DNA from: JAKANT01 sp035502095
GTDB taxonomy: Bacteria > Pseudomonadota > Gammaproteobacteria > Burkholderiales > Burkholderiaceae_F
Assembly: GCA_035502095.1 (NCBI GenBank)
Contig: DATJUX010000036.1
Coordinates: forward strand, 62,001 to 126,000
Length of the DNA stretch: 64,000 nucleotides
Direction: 5' to 3'
The position numbers and the translations under genes are program-made. Shown here in pieces: positions 16,874 to 24,547 of the stretch; the stretch's first letter is position 1; every line of letters begins with the position of its first letter. The notes below the pieces were generated by a model. The model was not told the DNA's origin. It searched no databases and saw nothing but the letters and a program-made list of their open reading frames with translations.

Positions 16874-17233
16874 TCAATCCCCGAACACCACCAGGCGGTC
16901 GGCCTTGATGCCGCTGTCGATCAGCTGGCCGAGCCCGGCGATACGGAACCCGGGTGCGAGGACCTCTTCGCGGATGCCACGGCGCAGGCCCGCCGCGACG
17001 CAGATGACGAGGTCCACCTTGTGCTCGGCGTTCAGCCTGCTCCAGCGCGCGACGATGTTGCGGTCATCCTGCGGCGGCTCGGTGAAGCGCGACGCGTTGT
17101 TGACGCCGTCGTGGTAGAAGAACACGCGCTGGACCTCGTGTCCCTTCGCGAGCACCGCCTTGCAGAAGAGATACGCCGAGTCCGCCGCCTGGTGCTGGTA
17201 CGGACCTTCGTTGACGAGGACCCCGATCTTCAC
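16874..17233 (-). CDS. dsrE: DsrE, TusD-like sulfur carrier
   Basis: This 119-residue protein is the catalytic subunit of DsrEFH. The essential active-site cysteine is at residue 78 in DLVICVAAGLRRG, the same number as in Allochromatium DsrE. The N-terminus MKIGVLVNEGPYQHQAADSA is typical. It accepts sulfur from TusA and passes it to DsrC. It follows dsrB after 24 bases. Confidence 0.96.
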   Translation of the reverse strand: MKIGVLVNEGPYQHQAADSAYLFCKAVLAKGHEVQRVFFYHDGVNNASRFTEPPQDDRNIVARWSRLNAEHKVDLVICVAAGLRRGIREEVLAPGFRIAGLGQLIDSGIKADRLVVFGD

Positions 17234-17257
17234 GCCGCCGCTCCGTGCCGCAACCGC

Positions 17258-18361
17258 TCAGAACCGGATGTGCGTCGAGGCGTTCAGGTTCGCCCGCGCG
17301 CCGCGCCAGTCGTCGATCAGGTACTTGGTGAAGGTGAGGCCGGTCTTCTCGAAGAAACGCGGCCAGCCGATGCGCTCGATCCAGTCGGCCAGACGTTCCC
17401 AGGAACGGGCGTCTTCCTTGTAGGCGTACAGGATCCGCTTGACCACCTCGGTCACCTCGGGCCAGCGCGGCGGGTTGTTGGGCAGCCCCGAAGCGACCAT
17501 CTTCATGAACGTCGGCTTGCCGCGCGCGTTCGAGTTCTTGCCGCCGACCCAGATCGCGAGCTTCGAGTATTCAGGATCGTTGATCTGCATCGGCGGGCAC
17601 GGCGGATAACACGCGCCGCAGCAGACGCACTTCGCCTCGTCGACTTCCAGCGACGGCTTGCCGTTGACCAGCGCCGGACGGATCGCCGCCACCGGGCAGC
17701 GCGCGACGACCGCGGGCCGCTCGCAGACGTTGGCGACGAGGTCGTGGTTGATCTTCGGCGGCTTGGTGTGCTGGACGATGATCGCGATGTCGGCCTGGCC
17801 GCCGCAGTTGATCTCGCAGCAGGAGGTCGAAAGATGCACGCGGTTCGGCATCTCCTCGCGCTTGAACTCGACGATCAGCTCGTCCATCAGCGCCTTGACC
17901 GCGCCGGACGCGTCCGTGCCCGGGATGTCGCAGTGGAGCCACCCCTGCGTGTGCGCGATCATCGACACCGAGTTGCCCGTGCCGCCGACCGGAAAGCCGG
18001 CTTTCTCCAGCGCCTCGATCAGCGGGCCGACCTTCTCGAACGTCGACACGCCGATCTCGACGTTGCTGCGGATCGTGAACCGCATGTGGCGCTCGCCGTA
18101 CTGGTCGACGATGTCGCACAGCTTGCGGATCGTCCACACGTCCATCTGGCGTTGCGTGCCGGCCTTGACCGTCCACAGTTCGTCGCCGGAATGAGCCACG
18201 TGATGCAGCACGCCCGGCCGCGGCCGGTCGTGGTACTTCCAGCTGCCGTAGTTCTTGCGCATCAGCGGATGCAGGAACCGGGTGTTGTCGGGCACGCCGC
18301 TTTCGACGGCGCGCCGGGGCGTTGCCGGCTTGACCGGAGCTTGCGCTTGCGTCGATGTCAT
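17258..18361 (-). CDS. dsrB: DsrB, reverse dissimilatory sulfite reductase beta subunit
   Basis: This 367-residue protein is the beta subunit of sirohaem sulfite reductase running in the oxidative direction. Conserved elements include the cluster-binding HLSTSCCEINCGGQ (near 185), and a ferredoxin domain KCVCCGACYPPCPPM (near 255). It starts eight bases after dsrA. The reverse (oxidising) direction is inferred from the linked dsrEFH, dsrL and tsuA-like genes, which sulfate reducers lack. Confidence 0.97.
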   Translation of the reverse strand: MTSTQAQAPVKPATPRRAVESGVPDNTRFLHPLMRKNYGSWKYHDRPRPGVLHHVAHSGDELWTVKAGTQRQMDVWTIRKLCDIVDQYGERHMRFTIRSNVEIGVSTFEKVGPLIEALEKAGFPVGGTGNSVSMIAHTQGWLHCDIPGTDASGAVKALMDELIVEFKREEMPNRVHLSTSCCEINCGGQADIAIIVQHTKPPKINHDLVANVCERPAVVARCPVAAIRPALVNGKPSLEVDEAKCVCCGACYPPCPPMQINDPEYSKLAIWVGGKNSNARGKPTFMKMVASGLPNNPPRWPEVTEVVKRILYAYKEDARSWERLADWIERIGWPRFFEKTGLTFTKYLIDDWRGARANLNASTHIRF

Positions 18362-18369
18362 GCGTGCTC

Positions 18370-19668
18370 CTACTCCGCCGCCAGACGCGCAGCCTTGACC
18401 TTGGCCACCTCGTCGTCCCAGCCGTCCATGCGCACGTAGGGATTGGTGCGCGGCGCCGACACCATGTTCGGATCGACCTCGAGCCCGATCCCTTCGAGGA
18501 AGTTGACCAGTCCGATACGCTCGATCGTCTCGCCGATGCGCTCGTGCTCGAGCGCGTTGTCGGCGAAGAAGTCGATGATCTTCTGGCCGAGCTCGACCAG
18601 CTGCGCGCGGTCTTCGTCGCTGGCGAGCTTCATGAACGGCACGATCACCGTGCCCATCAGGTCGCCGATCTTCAGCGTGCGCTTGCCGCCGCACAGGATC
18701 GTCGCACCCGTGTCGGTGCCGTGCGCGAGCGCGCCGGTCATCACGTTGATGCAGTGCATGCAGCGGACGCAATCGCGGTTGTCGATCTCGAGCGCCTGGG
18801 TGTCGTCGAAGGCGACGCTGGAGATCTTCGCGTCCTTGCGGACGTCCCTGATCTCCTTGATCTGGATCGCCTTGGTCGGACAGCGCGCGACCACGTTGTT
18901 GACCAGTTCGCCCATGCCGTGTTTGGCGAACCACTTCTTTGCCAGCGCCTCGTCGGTGCGGATGTTGTCGCGCCAGGTGCCGATCACGGCCAGGTCAGCG
19001 CGCTGCACCGAGTTCATGCAGTCGTTCGGGCAGCCCGAGAACTTGAACTTGAACTTGTACGGCAGCGCGGGGCGGTGGATCTCGTCGAGGAACGTGTTCA
19101 GCACCGTGCGGTGCGCCTTCGCCTCGTCGTAGCAGCTCTGCTCGCAGCGCGCGCTGCCGACGCACGACATGGATGTTCTTACCGCCGGACCCGCGCCGCC
19201 GAGGTCGAAGCCGGCTTCGTTGATCGCGTCGAACGCGGCCTGCACGTTCTCGGTCTTCACGCCCTGGAACATGATGTCGCCGCTCTGGCCGTGCAGCGCG
19301 ATCAGGCCCGAGCCGTGCTTTTCCCAGATGTCGCAGAGCTTGCGCAGGATGTCGGTCGAGTAGTGCATGCCCGGGGGCGGCATCACGCGCAACGTGTGGA
19401 ACTCGGCCGCGTCGGGAAAAACGGGTTTGCCCTTTTCGTCCTTCAGCTCGGTGAAGCGCGGAATCACGCCGCCGCCGTAACCGAACACGCTGACCGTGCC
19501 GCCCTTCCAGTAGCCCTTGCGGGTCTTGTACGAGGTCTCGAGCGTGCCCAGGACATCGACCACGTAGTCCTTGTCCTTGGCCAGGCGCTTGAGCCCAGTC
19601 ACGAAACTCGGCCACGGGCCGCTCTCGAGCTCGTCGAGCATCGGCGTCTCGTGCATCGGCTTGGCCAT
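18370..19668 (-). CDS. dsrA: DsrA, reverse dissimilatory sulfite reductase alpha subunit
   Basis: This 432-residue protein is the alpha subunit of DsrAB. The sirohaem-[4Fe-4S] ligands appear as MSCVGSARCEQSC (near 175) and FSGCPNDCMNS (near 215). A ferredoxin insertion carries CVRCMHC (near 305) with a companion cysteine in VVARCPTKA. It is the first gene of the dsr operon, and a 201-base divergent promoter region separates it from the Cas6-like operon. Length is typical. Confidence 0.98.
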   Translation of the reverse strand: MAKPMHETPMLDELESGPWPSFVTGLKRLAKDKDYVVDVLGTLETSYKTRKGYWKGGTVSVFGYGGGVIPRFTELKDEKGKPVFPDAAEFHTLRVMPPPGMHYSTDILRKLCDIWEKHGSGLIALHGQSGDIMFQGVKTENVQAAFDAINEAGFDLGGAGPAVRTSMSCVGSARCEQSCYDEAKAHRTVLNTFLDEIHRPALPYKFKFKFSGCPNDCMNSVQRADLAVIGTWRDNIRTDEALAKKWFAKHGMGELVNNVVARCPTKAIQIKEIRDVRKDAKISSVAFDDTQALEIDNRDCVRCMHCINVMTGALAHGTDTGATILCGGKRTLKIGDLMGTVIVPFMKLASDEDRAQLVELGQKIIDFFADNALEHERIGETIERIGLVNFLEGIGLEVDPNMVSAPRTNPYVRMDGWDDEVAKVKAARLAAE

Positions 19669-19753
19669 GCTCTCTCCCGTCGTTGTCGCTGCCGCGCTGG
19701 CGCCATCCGCGTTACGCGGCCGTGCCCGCCTCGGACTGCGGGATCGTACGAAT

Positions 19754-19790
19754 CGGCCTTCCGCCTAACCATCACCCTGCGGAATAGCCG
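19754..19790. promoter_or_regulatory. Imperfect palindrome in the dsrA divergent promoter region
   Basis: The core arms TTCCGC and GCGGAA are separated by 14 bases, and the flanks CGGC and GCCG extend the symmetry. It sits about 90 bases before dsrA and about 80 bases before the rightward operon. A regulator binding here could control both operons. No protein is implied by the sequence, and a folded RNA or chance symmetry in GC-rich DNA is also possible. Confidence 0.35.
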
Positions 19791-19869
19791 ATGCTCCCCA
19801 CTGGAGTTATGGCGGCGCGCAGGGGCATGGCGCTATAGACATGGTTTGCGAGGAGCCGGGACCGAGCGC

Positions 19870-20106
19870 GTGGACGAAAAAGTGGACCTGACCCCGATCG
19901 CGCGCCTGCGGGCGCCGCTCGGCGGCCAGGAGATCGAGCTGCAGCAACTCGACTGGGCGCACGGCGGGATCAGCCTGCTGCGCGTGCGCATCCGCGAGGG
20001 ACGCCGCTTCACCGTGTTCGATATCGACGCCGCCACCGCCGCGGCATGGGGCGAGGCGATGCGCCAGTGGGCTGCGGCGCAGCCGAGTGCCAGAGGAGCG
20101 CGATGA
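19870..20106 (+). CDS. Small unknown protein at head of Cas6-like operon
   Basis: This 78-residue frame (VDEKVDLTPIARLRAPLGG at the start) encodes a small soluble protein I do not recognise. It contains a probable beta-rich segment (QEIELQQLDWAHGGISLLRV) and ends in an Ala-rich helix. The start is a GTG without a well-spaced ribosome site; a GTG four codons later is possible. Its stop overlaps the start of the Cas6-like gene (ATGA), so the two are translationally coupled. It is divergent from dsrA. Confidence 0.65.
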   Translation: MDEKVDLTPIARLRAPLGGQEIELQQLDWAHGGISLLRVRIREGRRFTVFDIDAATAAAWGEAMRQWAAAQPSARGAR

Positions 20107-20714
20107 CCCCCGTTGGCGCCGGGCGCATGGTCGACGTCGCGTTCGCGCTCGCCGGCGGCCCGGTCCTGCCGGACTACGCGGCGCCCCTACACGCGGCGCT
20201 GCTGAGGTTGCTCCCGTGGCTCGACCAGGAGCCCGACGCTGCCGTGCACCCGCTGCGGCGCGTGACCCAGGTCGACGGACGCATTTGCGTGGGCGCCCAC
20301 AGCCGCCTCGTGATGCGCGTGCCGGAAGCGCGCATTGATGCGTGCGCAGCGCTCGAAGGCCGCACGCTCGACCTTGGCGAACCGCTGCGGCTCGGCAGAG
20401 TGCAGAGACGTCCCCTGTTCGCGTTTCCGACCCTGTACTCGCCGTTGGTCGTGACCGGCGATCGCGCCGAGGACGCATTTCTCGCCACCGTCCTGCGTGC
20501 GGTCGACGAATGGGACGGCCGCTGCGAGGTCATCGTCGGCCGGGCAGGCACTCGCGCCGTCGAAAGCGAAGCGCTTTCCGGGTTCAGCCTGATGCTGCAT
20601 GGCGCCGCCCCCTCCCTGTCGCTGCGCGCCCAGAGCGTGGGCATTGGCGGCTACCGCAAGTACGGCTGCGGTGTCTTCGTCGCGCACCGCTCTGCCGATG
20701 CTGTCGTCATCTGA
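20103..20714 (+). CDS. Cas6/Cmx6-like protein in a sulfur-carrier operon
   Basis: This 203-residue protein resembles the MYXAN-type Cas6 (Cmx6) family. Supporting patterns are an N-terminal strand-helix VDVAFALAGGPVLP followed by HAALLRLLPWL, the GAHSRLVMRVP and GRTLDLG segments, and above all a C-terminal glycine-rich loop VGIGGYRKYGCGVFVAHRS of the kind that forms the RNA-binding loop of Cas6 proteins. No CRISPR array or other cas gene is visible in this window. It sits between a 78-aa protein (ATGA overlap) and a tandem TusA gene, so it is likely repurposed for sulfur-linked RNA or protein handling. Family assignment is from memory of motif layout; a profile search would settle it. Confidence 0.75.
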   Translation: MTPVGAGRMVDVAFALAGGPVLPDYAAPLHAALLRLLPWLDQEPDAAVHPLRRVTQVDGRICVGAHSRLVMRVPEARIDACAALEGRTLDLGEPLRLGRVQRRPLFAFPTLYSPLVVTGDRAEDAFLATVLRAVDEWDGRCEVIVGRAGTRAVESEALSGFSLMLHGAAPSLSLRAQSVGIGGYRKYGCGVFVAHRSADAVVI

Positions 20715-20723
20715 GGACCTCCG

Positions 20724-21224
20724 ATGAACGCGCCCGCACCGATCACGCTCGACCTGACCGGTGCTGCCTGCCCCCTTCCGCTGCTCGGCGCCAAGCGCGT
20801 GCTCGACGACCTGCCCGACGGCCGCACCATGGTGCTGATCTCCGACTGCCCGGGCACTGCCGGCGACCTGCGTGTCTGGGCCGAGATCACCGGCCATGAA
20901 ATCGTTCTGTCGCGGGCGGTCGATGCGCGCCGCACGGCCTACACCATCCGGCGCGCATCGCCGGGCGGCCGCAACCCTTCGAGCGTGCTGCTCGACCAGC
21001 GCAATAACGCCTGCCCGGGCCCGATCCTCGCGGCCAAGCGGCACCTCGATCGGATGGCTCCAGGCGAGGTGCTGGTGCTTCTCAGCGACTGCACGCTCGC
21101 GCCGGCCGACGTCGAAGTCTGGGCCGAGGACACCGCTGTCGAACTCATCGACACCTTCAAGACCCGCGCCGGCCACTACGAGTATTACCTGCGCCGGCGC
21201 ATGCCCGTCACGGAGAGAATCTGA
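20724..21224 (+). CDS. Tandem TusA-TusA fusion protein
   Basis: This 166-residue protein contains two consecutive TusA domains. The first has GAACPLPLLGAKRVL (about 14-28), the second has NNACPGPILAAKRHL (about 94-108); each keeps the persulfide cysteine of the CPxP motif. A short linker of about 10 residues (RRASPGGRNPS) joins them. It starts nine bases after the Cas6-like gene and overlaps the next gene by one base. A two-domain carrier could hold two sulfane sulfurs or pass sulfur internally. It is distinct from the single-domain TusA at 753-980. Confidence 0.9.
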   Translation: MNAPAPITLDLTGAACPLPLLGAKRVLDDLPDGRTMVLISDCPGTAGDLRVWAEITGHEIVLSRAVDARRTAYTIRRASPGGRNPSSVLLDQRNNACPGPILAAKRHLDRMAPGEVLVLLSDCTLAPADVEVWAEDTAVELIDTFKTRAGHYEYYLRRRMPVTERI

Positions 21225-21553
21225 TGCCCTACCAGGTCGCCGACCGGACGCTCGACACGGACGAAGAGGGATACCTTCTCGAGCCGGACTACGACGCGGC
21301 AGTGGCGGCCGCCATCGCGCAGGCTGAAGGACTGCCGCTGACCGATGACCACTGGACCGTCATCCGCTACCTGCAGGACCAGTACCGCGCGCACGGCCAG
21401 ACGCCGAACTATCGCGCGATGCTGAAGGATCTCGCGACGCTCCTGCCGCACCACGACAGCAAGACGCTCTACGACCTCTTTCCCGGCGGACCGGCAAAAC
21501 AGGGCGTGCGGGTGGCCGGCCTGCCGAAGCCCTTCGGCAAGGGCGGCTACTGA
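21224..21553 (+). CDS. rspA: DsrC-like protein lacking both cysteines (RspA type)
   Basis: This 109-residue protein has the DsrC/TusE fold pattern (TLDTDEEGYLLEPDYDAAVA, DDHWTVIRYLQDQYR, KTLYDLFPGGPAKQ). The C-terminal arm reads AKQGVRVAGLPKPFGKGGY: glycine replaces the inner redox cysteine and the penultimate cysteine is gone. DsrC-family members without either cysteine have been called RspA and proposed to be regulatory. It overlaps the tandem tusA stop (TGATG). It cannot carry sulfur the way DsrC does; binding to partners such as TusA, DsrEFH or an RNA-binding protein is inferred. Confidence 0.85.
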   Translation: MPYQVADRTLDTDEEGYLLEPDYDAAVAAAIAQAEGLPLTDDHWTVIRYLQDQYRAHGQTPNYRAMLKDLATLLPHHDSKTLYDLFPGGPAKQGVRVAGLPKPFGKGGY

Positions 21554-21560
21554 GGCAACC

Positions 21561-22142
21561 GTGCTCCGTCGCACCAAGAGCAGATGGTTCGCGCGCAACC
21601 GGCCGCGCGACCCGGCGTCGATCGCCAGCGCGGTCGCCTTCACCAGCTGGCGCGTTGCCTTGGAGTCGATCAAGCGGATGCGCGCGGCGCGCTTTTCGAT
21701 CGACGCCGATGCCCGTTACTTCGTGTTCCTGCGCGAGTTCCTCGTCTTCCTGATCCAGGTGGCGGACCGCCTCGTGGCGCCGCGCTGCGACCTCGCGACG
21801 CGCGCCGAATTCCTCACGGTGCTCTGCCATCGCCTCGGCGAGCTTCTGGCGGAGAACCAGGCCGAGCTTCTGGGCGGCGATGCCATGGCGCTGCGGCGCG
21901 CCTTCATAGACCTCGTGAACGAGCGCGCGGAGGACTACGCGACCTTCGGATTCGACCAAAACGGCCCCGACTTCGCGTTCGCGCGCTACTGCGCGCACCA
22001 GCTCCTCGGCGAAGCCGACGAGACGGACCAGGCGTGGCTGGTCGACCAGATCGTCGCCATCGAAGCGCCGGCCGCGATCGATACCTTGCGCCCGCTGGTC
22101 GACAACCTCGTGGCAACCGCACCCGGTTCTGCGATCACCTGA
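21561..22142 (+). CDS. Unknown helical protein in Cas6-like/TusA operon
   Basis: This 193-residue protein is not recognised. It is predicted to be mostly alpha-helical, with a basic N-terminus (LRRTKSRWFARNRPRD) and a middle segment FVFLREFLVFLIQVADRLV that is amphipathic or membrane-associated. No cysteine motif or enzyme signature is seen apart from one CHRLGELL. The start is GTG, seven bases after the RspA-type gene. It shares the operon with sulfur carriers and a dioxygenase. Confidence 0.75.
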   Translation: MLRRTKSRWFARNRPRDPASIASAVAFTSWRVALESIKRMRAARFSIDADARYFVFLREFLVFLIQVADRLVAPRCDLATRAEFLTVLCHRLGELLAENQAELLGGDAMALRRAFIDLVNERAEDYATFGFDQNGPDFAFARYCAHQLLGEADETDQAWLVDQIVAIEAPAAIDTLRPLVDNLVATAPGSAIT

Positions 22143-22144
22143 CC

Positions 22145-23128
22145 ATGGCGCGCTCGGTCGGTCCCTTCGACCTCGACGACGACACGGCGTACCCGGCCTG
22201 GCGCGTCCGCAAGCTCGAGGTCTATCCACGCTCGGCGGAAGCGCTCGTGGTCGAGGTCCGCGATCCACTCCGGCTCTCGGACGTCGAACACAACGCATTG
22301 CTGGCGCGCTGCGCGCACGCCAACATGGCCGTCTACGCGACGCCGCCCGCCCTGGCCGACATCGAGTCGGCCAAGGCCGCGACGCGCGCCATCGGGGCTC
22401 AGCTCGGCCTGCACACGCTGGACACGAACTATCTCGCCGACGACGACGGCATCACGCCCCTGGCGTGCGTCGAGGGAGGCACGCGCGCTGAGTTCATTCC
22501 CTACACCAACCGTGCCATCAAGTGGCACACGGACGGCTACTACAACCCGCCGGCGCGCGCCGTGCGCGCGATGGTCCTGCACTGCGTGCAGCGCGCCGAA
22601 CACGGCGGCGAGAACCGGGTGCTCGACCCCGAGATCGTGTACCTGCAACTGCGCGATGCCGACCCGGCGCACGTCCGCGCGCTGATGGCGCCCGATGCGA
22701 TGACGATTCCCGCGCGCGGCGAGGATGGCGCCGAGGCGCGCGCCGATCAAGCGGGACCGGTGTTCACGATCGACGCGGCCGGCCATCTCCACATGCGATA
22801 CACGGCGCGCACGCGCAGCATCGTATGGAACCCTGATGCGGCGACGCGCGCCGCCGTAGGAGCGCTCGAGCATCTGCTCGCCACCAACCCGTACACGCTC
22901 CGCGTCCGCCTCGAACCCGGCATGGGACTGGTCTGCAACAACGTCCTGCACGACCGTTCGTCGTTCACCGAGTCGGCGCAACGCAAGCGCCTGCTCCTGC
23001 GGGCGCGCTATTACGAGCGCATCACGGAACTGCGCGCGGGCGAGGACCCCGTTTCAACAGGCACTCCGGAGCACGCTGCACGACGTCCGGAAGGAGCGGC
23101 GAAGATGTATGTACGGTGCACGAATTGA
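22145..23128 (+). CDS. TauD/TfdA-like Fe(II)/2-oxoglutarate dioxygenase
   Basis: This 327-residue protein fits the TauD/TfdA family. The iron-binding HxD pair lies in IKWHTDGYYNPP (near 125) and the distal histidine in CNNVLHDRSSF (near 265), followed by the 2-oxoglutarate arginine region KRLLLRARYY. Family members often release sulfite from sulfonates such as taurine, which would feed a sulfur-oxidising pathway, but others have unrelated substrates. It starts two bases after the preceding gene and closes the overlapping block that begins with the Cas6-like gene. Confidence 0.85.
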   Translation: MARSVGPFDLDDDTAYPAWRVRKLEVYPRSAEALVVEVRDPLRLSDVEHNALLARCAHANMAVYATPPALADIESAKAATRAIGAQLGLHTLDTNYLADDDGITPLACVEGGTRAEFIPYTNRAIKWHTDGYYNPPARAVRAMVLHCVQRAEHGGENRVLDPEIVYLQLRDADPAHVRALMAPDAMTIPARGEDGAEARADQAGPVFTIDAAGHLHMRYTARTRSIVWNPDAATRAAVGALEHLLATNPYTLRVRLEPGMGLVCNNVLHDRSSFTESAQRKRLLLRARYYERITELRAGEDPVSTGTPEHAARRPEGAAKMYVRCTN

Positions 23129-23137
23129 CTGACGAAC

Positions 23138-23506
23138 ATGTCCTATCTCGACGATCCGCGCGTGCTTTTCGCTGCCGAGCGCACGCTGCTCGCCTGGCAG
23201 CGCACCGCCATCGCCCTGATGGGCTTCGGGTTCGTCGTCGAGCGCTTCGGGCTGTTCCTGAGGATGGTCGCCAACCAGGTTCTTTCCGCCTCGCAGCGCG
23301 GCTTTTCGCTCTGGCTCGGCGTGGCCCTTCTCGTCATCGGCGCGGCGGCCTCGATCGTGTCGGCGCTGCAGTTCCGCAACGTCGTGCGCGGCCTCGGCGA
23401 GAAGGAAATCCCGCGCGGATATTGGCTCAACCACGGCGTGTGGCTGAACTTCGCGCTGGCGTTGGTGGCGCTGGCGCTGGCGGTGCACTTCGTCACGAGC
23501 GGCTGA
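23138..23506 (+). CDS. DUF202 family small membrane protein
   Basis: This 122-residue protein begins with the DUF202 signature (LFAAERTLLAWQRTAIALMGFGFV) and has three hydrophobic segments. The family (YidH-like) has no settled function. It follows the dioxygenase gene after nine bases without a clear ribosome site. A damaged copy of its 3' half occurs at 35827-35952. Confidence 0.88.
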   Translation: MSYLDDPRVLFAAERTLLAWQRTAIALMGFGFVVERFGLFLRMVANQVLSASQRGFSLWLGVALLVIGAAASIVSALQFRNVVRGLGEKEIPRGYWLNHGVWLNFALALVALALAVHFVTSG

Positions 23507-23644
23507 GGCAGCGCCGGTTCGCTCTTCGGCCCGGCGCAATGAGCGCGAAGTCATTTGCTTGACGTTGACATGCGTCAACGACCGGCATCGCATGCGTTCC
23601 TATTCTGATCGATGAAGTCTTGAGCAATTCAAGGAGAGTCTCGT

Positions 23645-23839
23645 ATGCAAGTCAACGTTGGGTTCCTCGATCGCCTCATTCGAATCGTCGGCGGGTTGGC
23701 TCTTATCGCACTCGCGGTCAGTCAGACGCTCGGTCCGTGGGCATACATCGGCATCATTCCACTCGCAACCGGCGTGCTGCGTTTCTGTCCGCTCTACCGC
23801 CTCCTTGGCTGGAACAGCTGCGCGCGCGAAGCGTCCTGA
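23645..23839 (+). CDS. DUF2892 (YgaP-like) small membrane protein
   Basis: This 64-residue protein has the DUF2892 pattern: MQVNVGFLDRLIRIVGG, then two short transmembrane helices and CPLYRLLGWNSC at the end. The same domain is the membrane anchor of the rhodanese YgaP, so stand-alone forms often occur near sulfur-transfer genes. A strong ribosome site AAGGAGA lies seven bases before the ATG. The role is unknown. Confidence 0.9.
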   Translation: MQVNVGFLDRLIRIVGGLALIALAVSQTLGPWAYIGIIPLATGVLRFCPLYRLLGWNSCAREAS

Positions 23840-23996
23840 GCTGCCGTTCAGGCATCGGTCGCGACCGCCGGCATCCGGGCCGACCGCCTGGACTGAACCG
23901 CGATGCCGAACGCTTGTGCCAGGTCCGAATGGGGCGCGGCGTCGCCGTCGGCCGCGTGCCGACCTTCTTCGCTGACTCGAAAGGCTTCGACCGGCA

Positions 23997-24434
23997 ATGC
24001 ACCCGTATCCACATCGGTACACCGCGGAGGCAGCGGGCGCCGCCTCCGGCAGCGTTTCCCTGTCCTCCCAGGGTCTGGCGGACATCGACAGTGCACCTCC
24101 CGCGGAATTCAACGGTCCCGGCGATCGTTGGTCGCCTGAAACGCTGCTCTGCGCCGCGGTCGCAGACTGCCTCGTGCTGACCTTTCGAGCGATTGCGCGC
24201 GCCTCGCGGTTCGAGTGGCAGCAGATTCGCTGCTCGACCGAAGGCGTCCTGGACCGCGCCGATGGTGTGTCCCGGTTCATCCGCTTCTCGAGTCGTGTCT
24301 GCCTGACTGTTCCGGGCGGCACCGACGAGGCGCGGGCCCGGCAGCTGGTCGAGAAATCGGAACGTGGATGCCTGGTCGCGAATTCACTGAACGCGGAGCG
24401 CACGCTGTCGATCGAGTTCAGAACACTCGCGTGA
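23997..24434 (+). CDS. OsmC/Ohr-family protein
   Basis: This 145-residue protein has OsmC-family features: ETLLCAAVADCLVLTFRAIA (cysteine near 62, the peroxidatic region) and a second cysteine in EKSERGCLVANSL (near 124). Such proteins reduce organic hydroperoxides through the cysteine pair or act as general thiol-dependent detoxifiers. It is convergent with the large regulator gene that follows. Subfamily (OsmC, Ohr or YhfA) is not resolved. Confidence 0.88.
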   Translation: MHPYPHRYTAEAAGAASGSVSLSSQGLADIDSAPPAEFNGPGDRWSPETLLCAAVADCLVLTFRAIARASRFEWQQIRCSTEGVLDRADGVSRFIRFSSRVCLTVPGGTDEARARQLVEKSERGCLVANSLNAERTLSIEFRTLA

Positions 24435-24547
24435 CGCACCCCGCCCGCCGCCCCGACCTTCCCACTCCTGAGCGACTGAGACTCCGCAGCAACCGGCCCA
24501 GAGAAATGCGAAGCCCCCAGGCGCGACGCTTTGGCTGGTGCCTGCCG

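Noticed and set aside
20103..20714. Possibility that the Cas6-like gene belongs to a local CRISPR-Cas locus
   Set aside because: No regularly spaced direct repeats and no other cas-like gene were seen anywhere in the window.
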